Part shown: positions 24,823-33,599 of the stretch, one piece after another
How the letters are laid out: the number at the start of each line of letters is the position of its first letter
How positions within the stretch are numbered: position 1 is the stretch's first letter
Source: Candidatus Segetimicrobium genomatis
Lineage (GTDB): Bacteria > Sysuimicrobiota > Sysuimicrobiia > Sysuimicrobiales > Kaftiobacteriaceae
Assembly (NCBI GenBank): GCA_005882335.1
Contig: VBAP01000009.1
Span: 116,059 to 153,713, forward strand
Direction: 5' to 3'
Length of the DNA stretch: 37,655 nt
Program-made: the position numbers and the translations under genes
The notes under the pieces: generated by a model
The model's database searches: none
What the model saw: the letters and a program-made list of their open reading frames with translations, nothing else
Told to the model about the DNA's origin: nothing

Positions 24823-26106
24823 TCAGGAGACCGGCCGGCGTAACAGATCCACGACCAGGGCGGCCGTCCACGAAAAATCTGTCCCCCCCAGCCCTTCTCC
24901 ACTCCGCGCGTGGTAGAACTCACGCCGCCCATTCCGGTGGACGAGGGCCAGCGTCTCCTGCGATAAGGCGTCCGCGTACGTGGTGAGGCCCAGTTCCTGG
25001 AGACCCCGGATGATGAGCCAGTTGGTGTTCACCCACACCGGCCCGCGCCAGTAGCGATCGGGTTCAAACCCGGGCTGGTCTGGAAGCACCGAGGGGAGCA
25101 ACCGGTATCCGCGGCATCGCCGGAGATACCCCGAGATCATCGCCTCGGCCATAGTCCGGTCGACCAGTCCTCCACAGATCGCCCCCAATCCGACGACAGT
25201 GTCCACCGGAATCTGCGCACGTGTCTTGAGATTGAAGTCTCTGAACAGCTGCGAGGATTCGTGCCACAGGGTGCGGCGGTAGGCATCTGCGAATGCTCGC
25301 AGATCTTCCACGCTGATTACGGCAGGCTCCCCGAGCTCTGCTGCGATGCGGTTCAGATCCACTGCACCCCGGTACCAGATGGCATTGAACAACGCATCGT
25401 AGACGGCAAACGGGGTGTGCGGCAGGTACCGGCTGAAATCATAGCGGTGATCCGCAATCAGCTCCACAAGAAAGTAGTAGAGGTCGTAGTCGCGGTCCGT
25501 GGGCCGCTGTGCTGCGGCCACGACCTGTGTGTCGGCCCGCCGAAACGGTCGCGACGGTTTGAATCCCCCGCCGGTGGCGAAGTCCCATCGCGGGCTGTTG
25601 TCGGTGCCGCTCTCCCAGGGGTGTACGATTGCCATAAGCGGCGACCCAGGGGCGGTGCGTGTGCGTGGGTAGCAGAGGATCAGGTCGCGCAGCGGCGCAA
25701 ACACGCGCCTCCACCAGGATCGCCTGACGCGCTCATCCGGTTGCGCCAGTCCCGCAAGAAAGACCGCGGTGGGCAGTACCGGCGGCTGCGTGATCCCGCT
25801 GGTGTGCTGGCCGGAGACGCGGACCGGGATGTCGGGCCACCAGTCCGGCCCGGGCTGATAGCCTTCGCGCACCTTGGGATTGTACCGGATGTGGGGCAGG
25901 AAGCCGTCCCGCCACTGGCCTTCGAGGAGTGTGTCGACCTCCCGCACGGCCATCTCCCAATCCAGGTGCGCCCAGGCGATGGCAATGAAAGCGCTATCCC
26001 AGTTCCACTGGTGGGGATACAAACGCGGACTGGGTGCTGTGTAGCCATCCATGTGATTCCGCCGGAGGGTATCTTCGGCCTGCGTGAGGAGATCCGGAGC
26101 ACTCAT
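24823..26106 (-). CDS. GH63-type glycosidase, mannosyl/glucosylglycerate hydrolase-like
   Basis: A 427-residue (alpha/alpha)6-barrel glycosidase. The motifs PSPRLYPHQWNWDSAFIA (25-42) and HPWESGTDNSPRWD (162-175), with candidate catalytic acid D169, match the MgH/GgH branch of GH63. So do PDRYWRGPVWVNTNWLIIRG and SGEGLGGTDFSW, with candidate base E404. Known members hydrolyse the compatible solutes mannosylglycerate or glucosylglycerate; other GH63/GH37 relatives act on glucosides. The start at ATG 26106 overlaps the ATPase stop by one base (TGATG), showing translational coupling to the sugar ABC importer. No signal peptide is seen, so it acts in the cytoplasm on imported substrate. Substrate identity is inference. 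Confidence 0.82.
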   Translation of the reverse strand: MSAPDLLTQAEDTLRRNHMDGYTAPSPRLYPHQWNWDSAFIAIAWAHLDWEMAVREVDTLLEGQWRDGFLPHIRYNPKVREGYQPGPDWWPDIPVRVSGQHTSGITQPPVLPTAVFLAGLAQPDERVRRSWWRRVFAPLRDLILCYPRTRTAPGSPLMAIVHPWESGTDNSPRWDFATGGGFKPSRPFRRADTQVVAAAQRPTDRDYDLYYFLVELIADHRYDFSRYLPHTPFAVYDALFNAIWYRGAVDLNRIAAELGEPAVISVEDLRAFADAYRRTLWHESSQLFRDFNLKTRAQIPVDTVVGLGAICGGLVDRTMAEAMISGYLRRCRGYRLLPSVLPDQPGFEPDRYWRGPVWVNTNWLIIRGLQELGLTTYADALSQETLALVHRNGRREFYHARSGEGLGGTDFSWTAALVVDLLRRPVS

Positions 26107-27263
26107 CAGACTAACGCCCTTCCGGTCGTCGCATCCATGAGCCGGATGCGCGAGGGGCTCATGCGTAACCACACCCGCTGAGCGGGCAGCAGGACCAGGT
26201 CCGTTGCCACCGTCACCTTCACCGCTTCTCGGCCAACGCGGGCGGTCAGCAACTGGTTTGGACCGGCAGGCTCGAGGACGACTACCTCGGCCGGGATGCC
26301 ATCCGGGACGGACGACATCACCACCTCGATATATTCTGGCCGGATCCCAAGCATCACTGTGCCTGCGGATAGCCGCCCCGGCCCGGGGCGGAGCGATCCC
26401 GCTAGCCCCGTACCACCCGGCGCGGACACCTCACGCGACGCGCCAGTCGAACTCGTCGGGTGGTCCGGGGCTAGCGGCACCGCGACGCCCGCGACGATCA
26501 CCGCGAGCGCGCTGTCTGCCGTGCGCAGCTCTCCGCTGAGGAAGTTCATCGGCGGATTGCCGATGAATCCGCCCACAAAACGGTTGGCCGGAGTGTCATA
26601 GATGCGTCCGGGGCTGTCACACTGTACGATCTCCCCGTCTTTCAACACCGCGATCCGATCGCCGAGTGACAGCGCCTCGACTTGATCGTGGGTGACATAG
26701 ACCGTCGTGGCCCGCAGTTCGCGGTGCAGCCGTTTCAACTCCGCACGCATGTGCAGCCGGAGCAACGCGTCAAGGTTTGACAGCGGCTCGTCCATCAGCA
26801 GCACATCGGGGCGTATGACCATCGCCCGGGCCACGGCGACGCGCTGGCGCTGCCCCCCGGACAGCTGTGCGGGATAGCGGTCAAGCAGGCTGGCAATTTC
26901 CAACAGTTCGGCCGCCTCCTGGGCCCGCCGGCGCTGCTCGTCTGCCGGCATGCCCCGCATGCGCAGCCCGAAGACGATATTGTCGTAGACGCTCATGTGC
27001 GGGAAGACGGCATAGGATTGAAACACCATCGCGATGCCGCGTTTCCCCGGTGGTAGCTGCGTGACGTCGCGGCCGCCGATGACGATGCGGCCCCGGTCCA
27101 GCATTTCCAGCCCCGCGATGGCACGCAGGGTCGTCGTCTTGCCGCACCCCGACGGCCCGAGCAGCACCAGGAACTCGCCGTCCTGGATCTGCAGGGACAG
27201 GTCCTTGATGGCCAGGACGTGGCCGTAGGTCTTGCGCAGGTTGATGAGGGCAATCTCCGCCAT
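26106..27263 (-). CDS. Sugar-type ABC transporter ATPase (MalK/UgpC family)
   Basis: ATP-binding subunit of a CUT1-like importer, 385 residues. Walker A GPSGCGKTT (36-44), Q-loop VFQSYAVFPHMSVYDN, signature LSGGQRQRV, Walker B VLLMDEPLSNLDA and the switch histidine in VYVTHDQVEAL are all intact. A C-terminal TOBE/OB regulatory domain (VMLGIRPEYIEV) follows and contains a proline/glycine-rich insertion at about 265-300. This one ATPase presumably serves the two permeases upstream. It follows permease 2 after a 108-bp gap filled with 8-bp repeats and is coupled to the GH63 gene downstream. Confidence 0.95.
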   Translation of the reverse strand: MAEIALINLRKTYGHVLAIKDLSLQIQDGEFLVLLGPSGCGKTTTLRAIAGLEMLDRGRIVIGGRDVTQLPPGKRGIAMVFQSYAVFPHMSVYDNIVFGLRMRGMPADEQRRRAQEAAELLEIASLLDRYPAQLSGGQRQRVAVARAMVIRPDVLLMDEPLSNLDALLRLHMRAELKRLHRELRATTVYVTHDQVEALSLGDRIAVLKDGEIVQCDSPGRIYDTPANRFVGGFIGNPPMNFLSGELRTADSALAVIVAGVAVPLAPDHPTSSTGASREVSAPGGTGLAGSLRPGPGRLSAGTVMLGIRPEYIEVVMSSVPDGIPAEVVVLEPAGPNQLLTARVGREAVKVTVATDLVLLPAQRVWLRMSPSRIRLMDATTGRALV

Positions 27264-27279
27264 CTCACGAAAACCCCGC

Positions 27280-27366
27280 GGTCGCGCAGTCGAGCGGTCG
27301 GGCGGTCGCGGAAGAGCACGGCGTGACGATCCGTTGACAGCGCGACTGCCTGACCGCGCGACTGCG
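27280..27366. repeat. 8-bp repeats as inverted arms, permease-ATPase junction
   Basis: GGTCGCGC AGTCGAGC GGTCGGGC GGTCGCGG (27280-27311) faces GCGACTGC CTGACCGC GCGACTGC (27342-27365). The unit matches that downstream of thrS at 19604. Confidence 0.82.
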
Positions 27367-27371
27367 TCTCT

Positions 27372-28181
27372 TCATCTCACGGTGACTCCCCACAACGTCA
27401 GAAGATACCTTCGAATCAAAAAGATGATCACCACTGCGGGCATCACCATGAAGAACCCGCCCGCGAAGCGGAAGTGGAGCGGCGCGCCGGCGCTGATCAC
27501 CGAGTCGACGATCAGCGCGGGCAACGTGCGGTGGTCCAGCGTCAGGATCGTAGCCGCGAACACTTCATTCCACGACAGCACGAAGGTGAAGATGGCGGCC
27601 GCGGCCAACCCGGGCACCGCCATCGGCAACGTGACTCGCAGAAAGGCCCGCAGGCGGTTGCTGCCCAGGGTCATCGCCGCCTCCTCCAGTTCATAGGAGA
27701 TACCGACAAAGACACTGGTCACGATGACCGTAACGAATGGGATGCTCAGAGCAGTATGCACGATGGCCACCCCAATCAGCGTGTCATAGAGCCCCCACCG
27801 GATGAACGCAACGGCGAGCGGGATGGACAGCACCGTCGCCGGGAACATCTTCACAACCAGGATTGACAGCTGCACGGCGCCTTTGCCCCTGAACCGATAG
27901 CGGGCCAGCGCATAGCCGGTCGGCGCGGCGATGAGGAAGGCGAGCCCGATCGTCAAGCCTGCCACCACCACGCTGTTGAGGGTCGACGCCCACACCCCGG
28001 TGGACCGCAGGAAGAACAGCATCGTGTCCAGACTGAACGCGCGCGGCCACAGCGGGCGTGGCCACTCGTAGAGGATGTTGCGCGGGGTGAAGGCAGCCAG
28101 CGCGATGAGCAGCAGCGGTGCCGCCACCCATGTGCCGATCACAAGCGCGGCGCCGTAAATGCCGACGAGGCGTACTCTCAT
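27372..28181 (-). CDS. ABC sugar permease, MalG-like
   Basis: Inner-membrane permease of 269 residues with six predicted helices. The cytoplasmic EAA loop reads EEAAMTLGSNRLRAFLRVTL, ending in the usual LPMAVPGL, and couples to the ATPase. ATG at 28181 overlaps the stop of the preceding permease by 4 bp (ATGA). A much longer open frame exists upstream but only shadows permease 1. It is the second permease in the order binding protein, permease, permease, ATPase, GH63. The carbohydrate uptake (CUT1) assignment follows from family and context. Confidence 0.93.
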   Translation of the reverse strand: MRVRLVGIYGAALVIGTWVAAPLLLIALAAFTPRNILYEWPRPLWPRAFSLDTMLFFLRSTGVWASTLNSVVVAGLTIGLAFLIAAPTGYALARYRFRGKGAVQLSILVVKMFPATVLSIPLAVAFIRWGLYDTLIGVAIVHTALSIPFVTVIVTSVFVGISYELEEAAMTLGSNRLRAFLRVTLPMAVPGLAAAAIFTFVLSWNEVFAATILTLDHRTLPALIVDSVISAGAPLHFRFAGGFFMVMPAVVIIFLIRRYLLTLWGVTVR

Positions 28182-29074
28182 AGCCGCACCTCGCCCGCCT
28201 TCGGCGCGAAGACGTACAGATAGATCCAGGTGATGCTTGCGGACAACAGCAGGATCAGTACGGCGTAGGCGCTGGCAACGCTGGGACTGCGGTACAACGA
28301 GTACCAGAAGTAGGTCTCGCCTGCGAGAACCGGGATCTGCCGGCCGGCCAGCGTGACCACGGTCGCGAACAGCTGGAAGGCGAGGATGGTGCGAATGATC
28401 AGTGCGGTCTGCAGGCTGGGCCGCAGCAGCGGCAGGATCACATGCCGCGCCGTCTGCCACCTCCCCGCCCCGAAGACCGCTGCCGTCTCGGCGTAGTCTT
28501 TGGGAATCAACTGCAGGCCAGCCAGCAGGATCACCATGACGATGGCCGTGGCCCGCCACAACTCCGTGAGGATGATCGCGGCCAGGAGCCACTCTGGCCG
28601 TTCCAGTGTGAGGAACACGACCGGCTGCTCGATCAGACCCAGACGCTGGAGCGCCGCGTTTAAGTACCCCCGCTCGGTCAAGATGGACAACCAGATCATG
28701 CCGGCGGCCAGGTCGGAGATGCCAATCGGCAGCGCTGTCAGATAAAGGAACACGGTGTGGCCCCGAAACCGGGTGTTCACGAGCAACGCGATGGCCAACC
28801 CTAACGCCACCTGGAGCGGAACCGCAATCGCTGTGATGATCAGCGTGAAGCGGACGGCCTGGCCGAAGTACAGATCACTGCTCATCCGCCGGAAATGGGC
28901 CCAGGTGAGCGCACCGGTCGGCGGGTCCGTCACGGCCAGCGAGATGGCCTGCGCCATGGGGTAGATGAAGAACACGCTCAGGAAGGCGAGCGTGGGCAGC
29001 ACGAGCAGGTACGGCGTCCAGTTGACTCGCGCCCGAGTCACCCCCGTCAGAGCTTCAGCATCGGCGATGGCCAT
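28178..29074 (-). CDS. ABC sugar permease, MalF/UgpA-like
   Basis: Inner-membrane permease of 298 residues with six predicted helices, the first at about 20-40 (YLLVLPTLAFLSVFFIYPMA). The EAA motif is ETAAVFGAGRWQTARHVILP. It pairs with the MalG-like permease, with which it overlaps by 4 bp. Its start lies 57 bp after the binding protein, right next to a GC-rich stem-loop. A clear Shine-Dalgarno is missing before ATG 29074, so another start is possible. The combination with a periplasmic/extracellular binding protein and MalK-like ATPase defines a complete importer. Confidence 0.93.
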   Translation of the reverse strand: MAIADAEALTGVTRARVNWTPYLLVLPTLAFLSVFFIYPMAQAISLAVTDPPTGALTWAHFRRMSSDLYFGQAVRFTLIITAIAVPLQVALGLAIALLVNTRFRGHTVFLYLTALPIGISDLAAGMIWLSILTERGYLNAALQRLGLIEQPVVFLTLERPEWLLAAIILTELWRATAIVMVILLAGLQLIPKDYAETAAVFGAGRWQTARHVILPLLRPSLQTALIIRTILAFQLFATVVTLAGRQIPVLAGETYFWYSLYRSPSVASAYAVLILLLSASITWIYLYVFAPKAGEVRL

Positions 29075-29084
29075 GACGAGTAAA

Positions 29085-29102
29085 GGGGTCGGGGCCGACC
29101 CC
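29085..29102. other. Stem-loop between binding-protein and permease genes
   Basis: GGGGTCGG and CCGACCCC form an 8-bp stem with a 2-nt formal loop in the 57-bp gap. Stem-loops at this place in importer operons often lower expression of the membrane genes relative to the binding protein; that role is inference here. Confidence 0.5.
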
Positions 29103-29131
29103 TAACCCCAGACACCTAACCCAAGTTTAGT

Positions 29132-30439
29132 TTAGTCAGGCACGCATGGCCGCTGCGGAGGATCAGGCGGCGCACACGGCGCGTTCGTAGCGCGATAGAG
29201 CTCGTCCAATTTGGCGCCCTGGTCCACCAGGACCCTGGGGATGTCCTCGCCCTGGATCGCGATCCGCCGGAACGTGTCCACGTAGAGCGGGACAAACTCA
29301 CCGGTTCTGGCGCCCAGCCCTACGGGCAGCAACGCGGTGTGCCCGTCGGGTGCGCCGGCCTGGGCTGACACCCCATCGGCGACGACCTTCAGACCGCCGG
29401 TCGGCGCGGCCTTGGCGGCCTCGGGAGAGACCGGGAAGAATGCGACACCCTGCGCCGTCATGACCTGCGTGGATGGTCGAGTCAGATATTCGATCAGCCG
29501 CTCTCCCAGATCTGGATTGTCGGCCGTCTTGGGGATCGCCAGCCCGACGATCACCGAGAGGAACGAACGGCCCTTCGGGCCGGCGGGCGAAGGCAGGACG
29601 ACAAAATCGTTCGGGCGCTCCTGGAGGGCTGGGAGGATGCGGGCAATGTGATCCCACGCCACCCACACTTCACCCAGAAGCAGCGGCTGCGCCATGAACT
29701 CATAGGTGAACGACGACGGGTGCGTGACCCCCCACAGCCGCCGCAGATAGCGCCACATCTCGACGGCCTCGGCAGACTTGAAGCGCTTGACCTGCGATCC
29801 GGTGAATGAGGGGTAGGCGTATCCGTGCAAGAACCGGCCGTAGAGCCCCCGCGGACCAGCCGGGAACCCGATGCGGCGCTGACCGGTGGCCTGCCGGACA
29901 TTCTCTCCCCACTGCAGCAGATCGTCGTAGGTCATGCGCATCGGATCCCGCCCCGCCGGGAAGTACTTGAGCGCATCCTTGCGCGCGGCGACGAGGTAGG
30001 TGGCCTGCATCCACGGCACGAACGCCTGGATGCCCTCCATCTTCGAAACCTTGAGCAGATCCGGGAAGAACGTCCGGTCCCGGCGTGCGTCCAGGCGCTG
30101 CTGCACGGCCGTCATGTCCGCAATCGCGTTGCTGGCAATGAACACCGGGAAGATCCCGTGCAGCGTCCCCGTGACGTCAATTGTCCCCTTCCCGGCTTTG
30201 GTTTCCGCCAGCAGCCGGTCGACGTAGGGACCTTCGTTTTCTGTGGTGAACTGGACGCGGACGCCGGTTTCCTCGGTGAACTTCGGGAGTAGTGTGTTTC
30301 TCGCCCACTCTTGTTCGGTCACCGGGGTAAATTGGTTCGAGGTGAACACCACTTCCTGCGCCGGGGCTGACAGAGCGGCGCCGGCGCCGAATACCAGCAT
30401 GGTCACGCCCAGCAACGATGCGAGGCGTAGGGACCGCAT
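29132..30439 (-). CDS. Extracellular solute-binding protein, family 1
   Basis: Substrate-capture component of the ABC importer, 435 residues. The N-terminus has a Sec signal peptide (basic MRSLRLA, hydrophobic LLGVTMLVFGAGAALSA) and a plausible cleavage after ALSA or APA. No lipobox cysteine is visible. The mature protein shows family 1 features such as VVFTSNQFTPVTEQEWA and the hinge-like segments FVPWMQATYLVAARKDA and FLSVIVGLAIPKTADNPDLG. I chose ATG at 30439, 6 nt after GGAGG, over the adjacent in-frame GTG. First gene of the importer operon. The ligand is unknown; the linked GH63 enzyme suggests a glycoside or glycosylglycerate. Confidence 0.93.
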   Translation of the reverse strand: MRSLRLASLLGVTMLVFGAGAALSAPAQEVVFTSNQFTPVTEQEWARNTLLPKFTEETGVRVQFTTENEGPYVDRLLAETKAGKGTIDVTGTLHGIFPVFIASNAIADMTAVQQRLDARRDRTFFPDLLKVSKMEGIQAFVPWMQATYLVAARKDALKYFPAGRDPMRMTYDDLLQWGENVRQATGQRRIGFPAGPRGLYGRFLHGYAYPSFTGSQVKRFKSAEAVEMWRYLRRLWGVTHPSSFTYEFMAQPLLLGEVWVAWDHIARILPALQERPNDFVVLPSPAGPKGRSFLSVIVGLAIPKTADNPDLGERLIEYLTRPSTQVMTAQGVAFFPVSPEAAKAAPTGGLKVVADGVSAQAGAPDGHTALLPVGLGARTGEFVPLYVDTFRRIAIQGEDIPRVLVDQGAKLDELYRATNAPCAPPDPPQRPCVPD

Positions 30440-30659
30440 CACTCACCTCCTCGATCGCGACTTGAGAACTCCATGATGCCACTGTTCGGTCTGGGGGGTT
30501 AGCGGAGTGTGGCTTCGATGGTGCCGCAGGCCCTACCTCCTATGCCTGGAAGAGCGCACACAAGACGTTCAGCACCAGGAAGACAGCGAAGGCGGTCACA
30601 GAGGAACCCGCTGTCCCCCCTCAGAAGCCTTCACTATTCCAAACGGGGAGGGCTCATAG

Positions 30660-32479
30660 ATGCGACGATCGCAACGGCTCATGGTGGCCACACTATCGCT
30701 GGCTATCGTGACCAGTCTTACGGGCATCGGAGCACAGAGTGTCGCCGCCGTCTCAGCAACGTACGACATCACAACGCTGGCAGGGAAGGTCGCGTCATTG
30801 AGAGGGACGGCGGGCCTGCAGATCCGCTTCTCCAGTTTGATCGAGCAGGAGGCTGACATCAGCGACCAGGCGGCAAATCCGGCTCCCTTCGCGCCGATTA
30901 CGCCTGCGTTTGTGCTGTCAAGTCCTCTGGACGGCACCAGCGTCACCGGCCCCGCAGTGACCGTCAACCATGACACGGCCGGAGGTCCGCAGAACGAAAC
31001 CGCTATCGTGGTAGATCCAAACAATCCCAATCGCGTTGTTGCCGCAGCGAACGACTATGTGAGCCGGACCTGGACCTGTGATGTCGCCGGCACTCCGTGC
31101 AGCGCGCTGGGCGACGCCTACTCTGGTACGTATTACTCGAACGACGGTGGAGTCACCTGGTGTTGCACCAGCAGTGATCCATCGCATCTGGGTACCTTGA
31201 TTCCGGGCGTGGAGCGCCTGGCGGGCGGCCCGTACGATGCAGGCGGGGACCCAGCGCTCGCGTTTGACAGCAGCGGCCATGTCTACTACTCGGGCCTCGG
31301 CTTGCCGTCAACAAGGGGACGTTTAACGCGGCGGGCGCATTGACCTGGGGGCCGCCCACATTCATCAATGCAACCATGGCGCCCGCGATTCTAAATGACA
31401 AGGAGTGGATCGCCGCCGATTCACATGCGTCAAGCCCATTCCGCGATCGGGTCTACGTCACCTGGACACGGTACGTCTTTAACCCATCCACTGGCGCGTA
31501 TGTGCAGTCCCCCATCTTTTTCGTGTACTCGACCGACGGCGGAGAGAGCTTTAGCGATCCTGTATCCATCGTGGGAAATGTGCTCTACGATCAAGGGTCG
31601 CGTCCTGTCGTGGGCCCCGACGGTACGGTCTATGTGTTTTGGGAGGGCTCAGCCCGCCTTGCCTCGTTGAACAGCATCTGGGTGGTCAAGTCCACTGACG
31701 GCGGTCTCTCCTGGAGCAGGCCGGTCGCTGTATCTACAGTTATGGACATCATCCCAATTGCGAACACGGCGTTCCGTGTGAATAGTTTCCCAGCGGCTGC
31801 CGCCGCACCAAATGGCGACCTTTACGTCGCGTGGTCATCGCTGGTGAGCGACAGCACCGGCGGGTTGTGCCCCAGCCGCACCAACACCGGCTGCCATGCC
31901 GCGGCATTGTATAGCAGATCTCTGAACGGCGGCGCCACATGGAGTGCGCCTGCGCTCGTCTTCCCCGCGCTGGATGCTTCCAACCGTGTGGCAGACGGGT
32001 ACCCGATCACTCAACCGGATGGCACCACGTTGACCGCGCCCGCCGCGCGCCGTGTCGATACGTTCTTCCCGGGGGTGGCGATCTCGCCGTCTGGTCGTGT
32101 CTACACGTCTGCCTATGCGGCCGATGTCGTCTCCCCCTGGCAAGTGTGCGCCACTCCTGCGACGCCTACGGCGGTGGGTCGGATTAACTGTCTGGCACTT
32201 GGCAATTACGTTCACAACGCGAGGCTCGACTACGCAGTGTCCAACCTGACCACGGGAGTCACGAATGTAGTATCGACTCACCCCATCAACTCCCGCATTG
32301 GTTTTGGCGGCGGCTTCTTCGGCGACTACACCGATCTCGCGGCGGGCTCTGACGATGCCTTTCACGCGCTGTGGACCGATTCCAATAACAGGCAGACGGT
32401 GGGCTGGTGGTACGGCTTCGAGTTTGTGCCCACGGTTACCATCCAGCAGGATGTGGTGACGGCATCCGGCCGCTTCTAG
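30660..32479 (+). pseudogene. Secreted BNR/Asp-box (sialidase-like) propeller, frameshifted
   Basis: Two frames form one protein of about 606 residues. The first frame (from 30660, ATG after GGGGAGGG) has a signal peptide and ends early at 31343. Homologous reading continues in another frame as AVNKGTFNAAGALTWGPP. A single base appears missing at about 31303, where TTGCC would be expected as TTCGCC. Asp-box repeats occur on both sides (SNDGGVTW, STDGGESF, STDGGLSW, LNGGATW), the hallmark of exo-sialidase-like and other BNR propellers. No complete arginine triad of a true sialidase is evident, so the enzymatic claim is withheld. The shift may be an assembly error, since both halves look otherwise conserved. 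It is divergent from the importer operon. Confidence 0.82.
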
Positions 32480-32513
32480 GCCTCGATGGCAGCAGGAGAC
32501 GCATAAGCTAAAG

Positions 32514-32541
32514 GGGGCGCGCGGACCGATCCGCGCGCCCC
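32514..32541. terminator. Strong GC hairpin after the propeller gene
   Basis: GGGGCGCGCGGA and TCCGCGCGCCCC form a perfect 12-bp stem with CCGA loop, 35 bp after the stop codon. The following bases GTTCTC are not a proper T-run, so it is terminator-like but not a textbook intrinsic terminator. Confidence 0.6.
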
Positions 32542-32550
32542 GTTCTCAGA

Positions 32551-32673
32551 AATCGCAGGGTTCATTCTCCAAACAGACCCCTCACCCTACCCTCTCCCCT
32601 AGGAGAGGGAGAAAAGGATTGAGGCTCCTTTCGGAGCCTCTCCAACCACCCTGGTGGGCGGTGCGGGACTTGA
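32551..32673. repeat. tRNA-derived palindromic element, copy E4
   Basis: The left end TCGCAGGGTTCATTCTCC is an inverted T-arm-like sequence. Then come the stems CCTCTCC/GGAGAGG and GAGGCTCC/GGAGCCTC (TTTC loop), then CCACCCTGGTGGGCGGTGC and GGGACTTGA, a degenerate tRNA 3' end read on the minus strand. About 90 bp are nearly identical to 36489-36580. It ends 3 bp before the downstream minus-strand gene. Confidence 0.85.
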
Positions 32674-32675
32674 GG

Positions 32676-33587
32676 CTATGCGCGGTTACGTTCGGATGGT
32701 AGCTCTCTCAATGCCTTCTGCACATCACGCGCGAATGCCAGAAAGAAATCCATGAACACGCAGGCTCGCTCTGGCCTTCCCGTGCCGAATGTAAAGAACA
32801 GGTCCCTCGTCTTCGCGGCAGCCTTTCCGATCTTGAATATCAGCACGGTCTCCCCGGCGCGCGTGGGAGACGCCAACAGACCATCAAACGTTGATGGCTT
32901 CACCGCTATCCGAGGCACCTGGGGCGTCGGGGCGTGTGAAGTCAAGATCTCTTCCACCGGCTTTCCGGCGTTGGCCTTCAATGTCCTTAATGTGCGTGCC
33001 GCCGTCTGGACGACCTCGCCGATGTTGTGTGCGACATCAAGAACATGCACGTCCTGGGGAAGCCTCCGCGCACAGTGTGCCATGATTCGCTTTTGCGCTC
33101 TTCTGGCACCTATGTATTTCCAGGGTAAGACAGCCTCGCCAAACCTCTGCAAGGTGTGCTTTGCCTCGTCAGTAATGGACCGTGGAATCTCCTCGCCAAA
33201 GAATCGCCGGTTCACGACTTGCACCATTTCGTAGGCGAGGACATCCTCGTCTGCATTTGCCTGCAACAGCAGTGCGACTCGCTGGACGTCTGCTTGCGTA
33301 TAGCCGGTTGATACCTTCTGATGCAGATAGGCGAGTCTCGGTTTGTAGCTGGGATCGGCAGCCGACTCGAAGGGCAAGAACCACAGGTCGCGCTCCTCAT
33401 CATGGAACTTTGTGGCGCTGAAATAGAGCCTCACCCACCAGGGTAACGACGCCGTATCGTACCGATGCAAACGGTCGACGTCCCCTGACGCCTCGATGCG
33501 CTTGATATGTTCTGGCTCGGACACCAGGACGACGTCTATCACATGCGGGATTCTGATCCGTCGCGGCCGAGAGGAGGATGTGATCAT
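32676..33587 (-). CDS. Cytochrome P450-like protein, partner of haem peroxidase
   Basis: A 303-residue protein, shorter than a full P450 (about 400 or more). The N-terminal HVIDVVLVSEPEHIKRIEAS resembles the P450 opening strand-helix. The C-terminal FTFGTGRPERACVFMDFFLA (265-284) resembles the haem-thiolate loop FxxGxxxCxG, with C276 as candidate ligand. The region TPQVPRIAV resembles the strand after the K helix, but a proper ExxR motif is not seen (EEIL at about 212), and the I helix is unclear. ATG at 33587 is chosen because GGAGGT lies 7 nt upstream and overlaps the peroxidase stop. In fungal Ppo proteins a P450 domain isomerises the hydroperoxide made by the peroxidase domain; a similar division of labour is inferred here. 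The P450 assignment is tentative. Confidence 0.55.
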   Translation of the reverse strand: MITSSSRPRRIRIPHVIDVVLVSEPEHIKRIEASGDVDRLHRYDTASLPWWVRLYFSATKFHDEERDLWFLPFESAADPSYKPRLAYLHQKVSTGYTQADVQRVALLLQANADEDVLAYEMVQVVNRRFFGEEIPRSITDEAKHTLQRFGEAVLPWKYIGARRAQKRIMAHCARRLPQDVHVLDVAHNIGEVVQTAARTLRTLKANAGKPVEEILTSHAPTPQVPRIAVKPSTFDGLLASPTRAGETVLIFKIGKAAAKTRDLFFTFGTGRPERACVFMDFFLAFARDVQKALRELPSERNRA

Positions 33588-33599
33588 GCTGGACACCTC

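Noticed and set aside
31340-32479. Separate gene starting at ATG 31373 or earlier in the second propeller frame
   Set aside because: No signal peptide or ribosome site there, and the protein reads as a continuation of the upstream frame; treated as one frameshifted gene.
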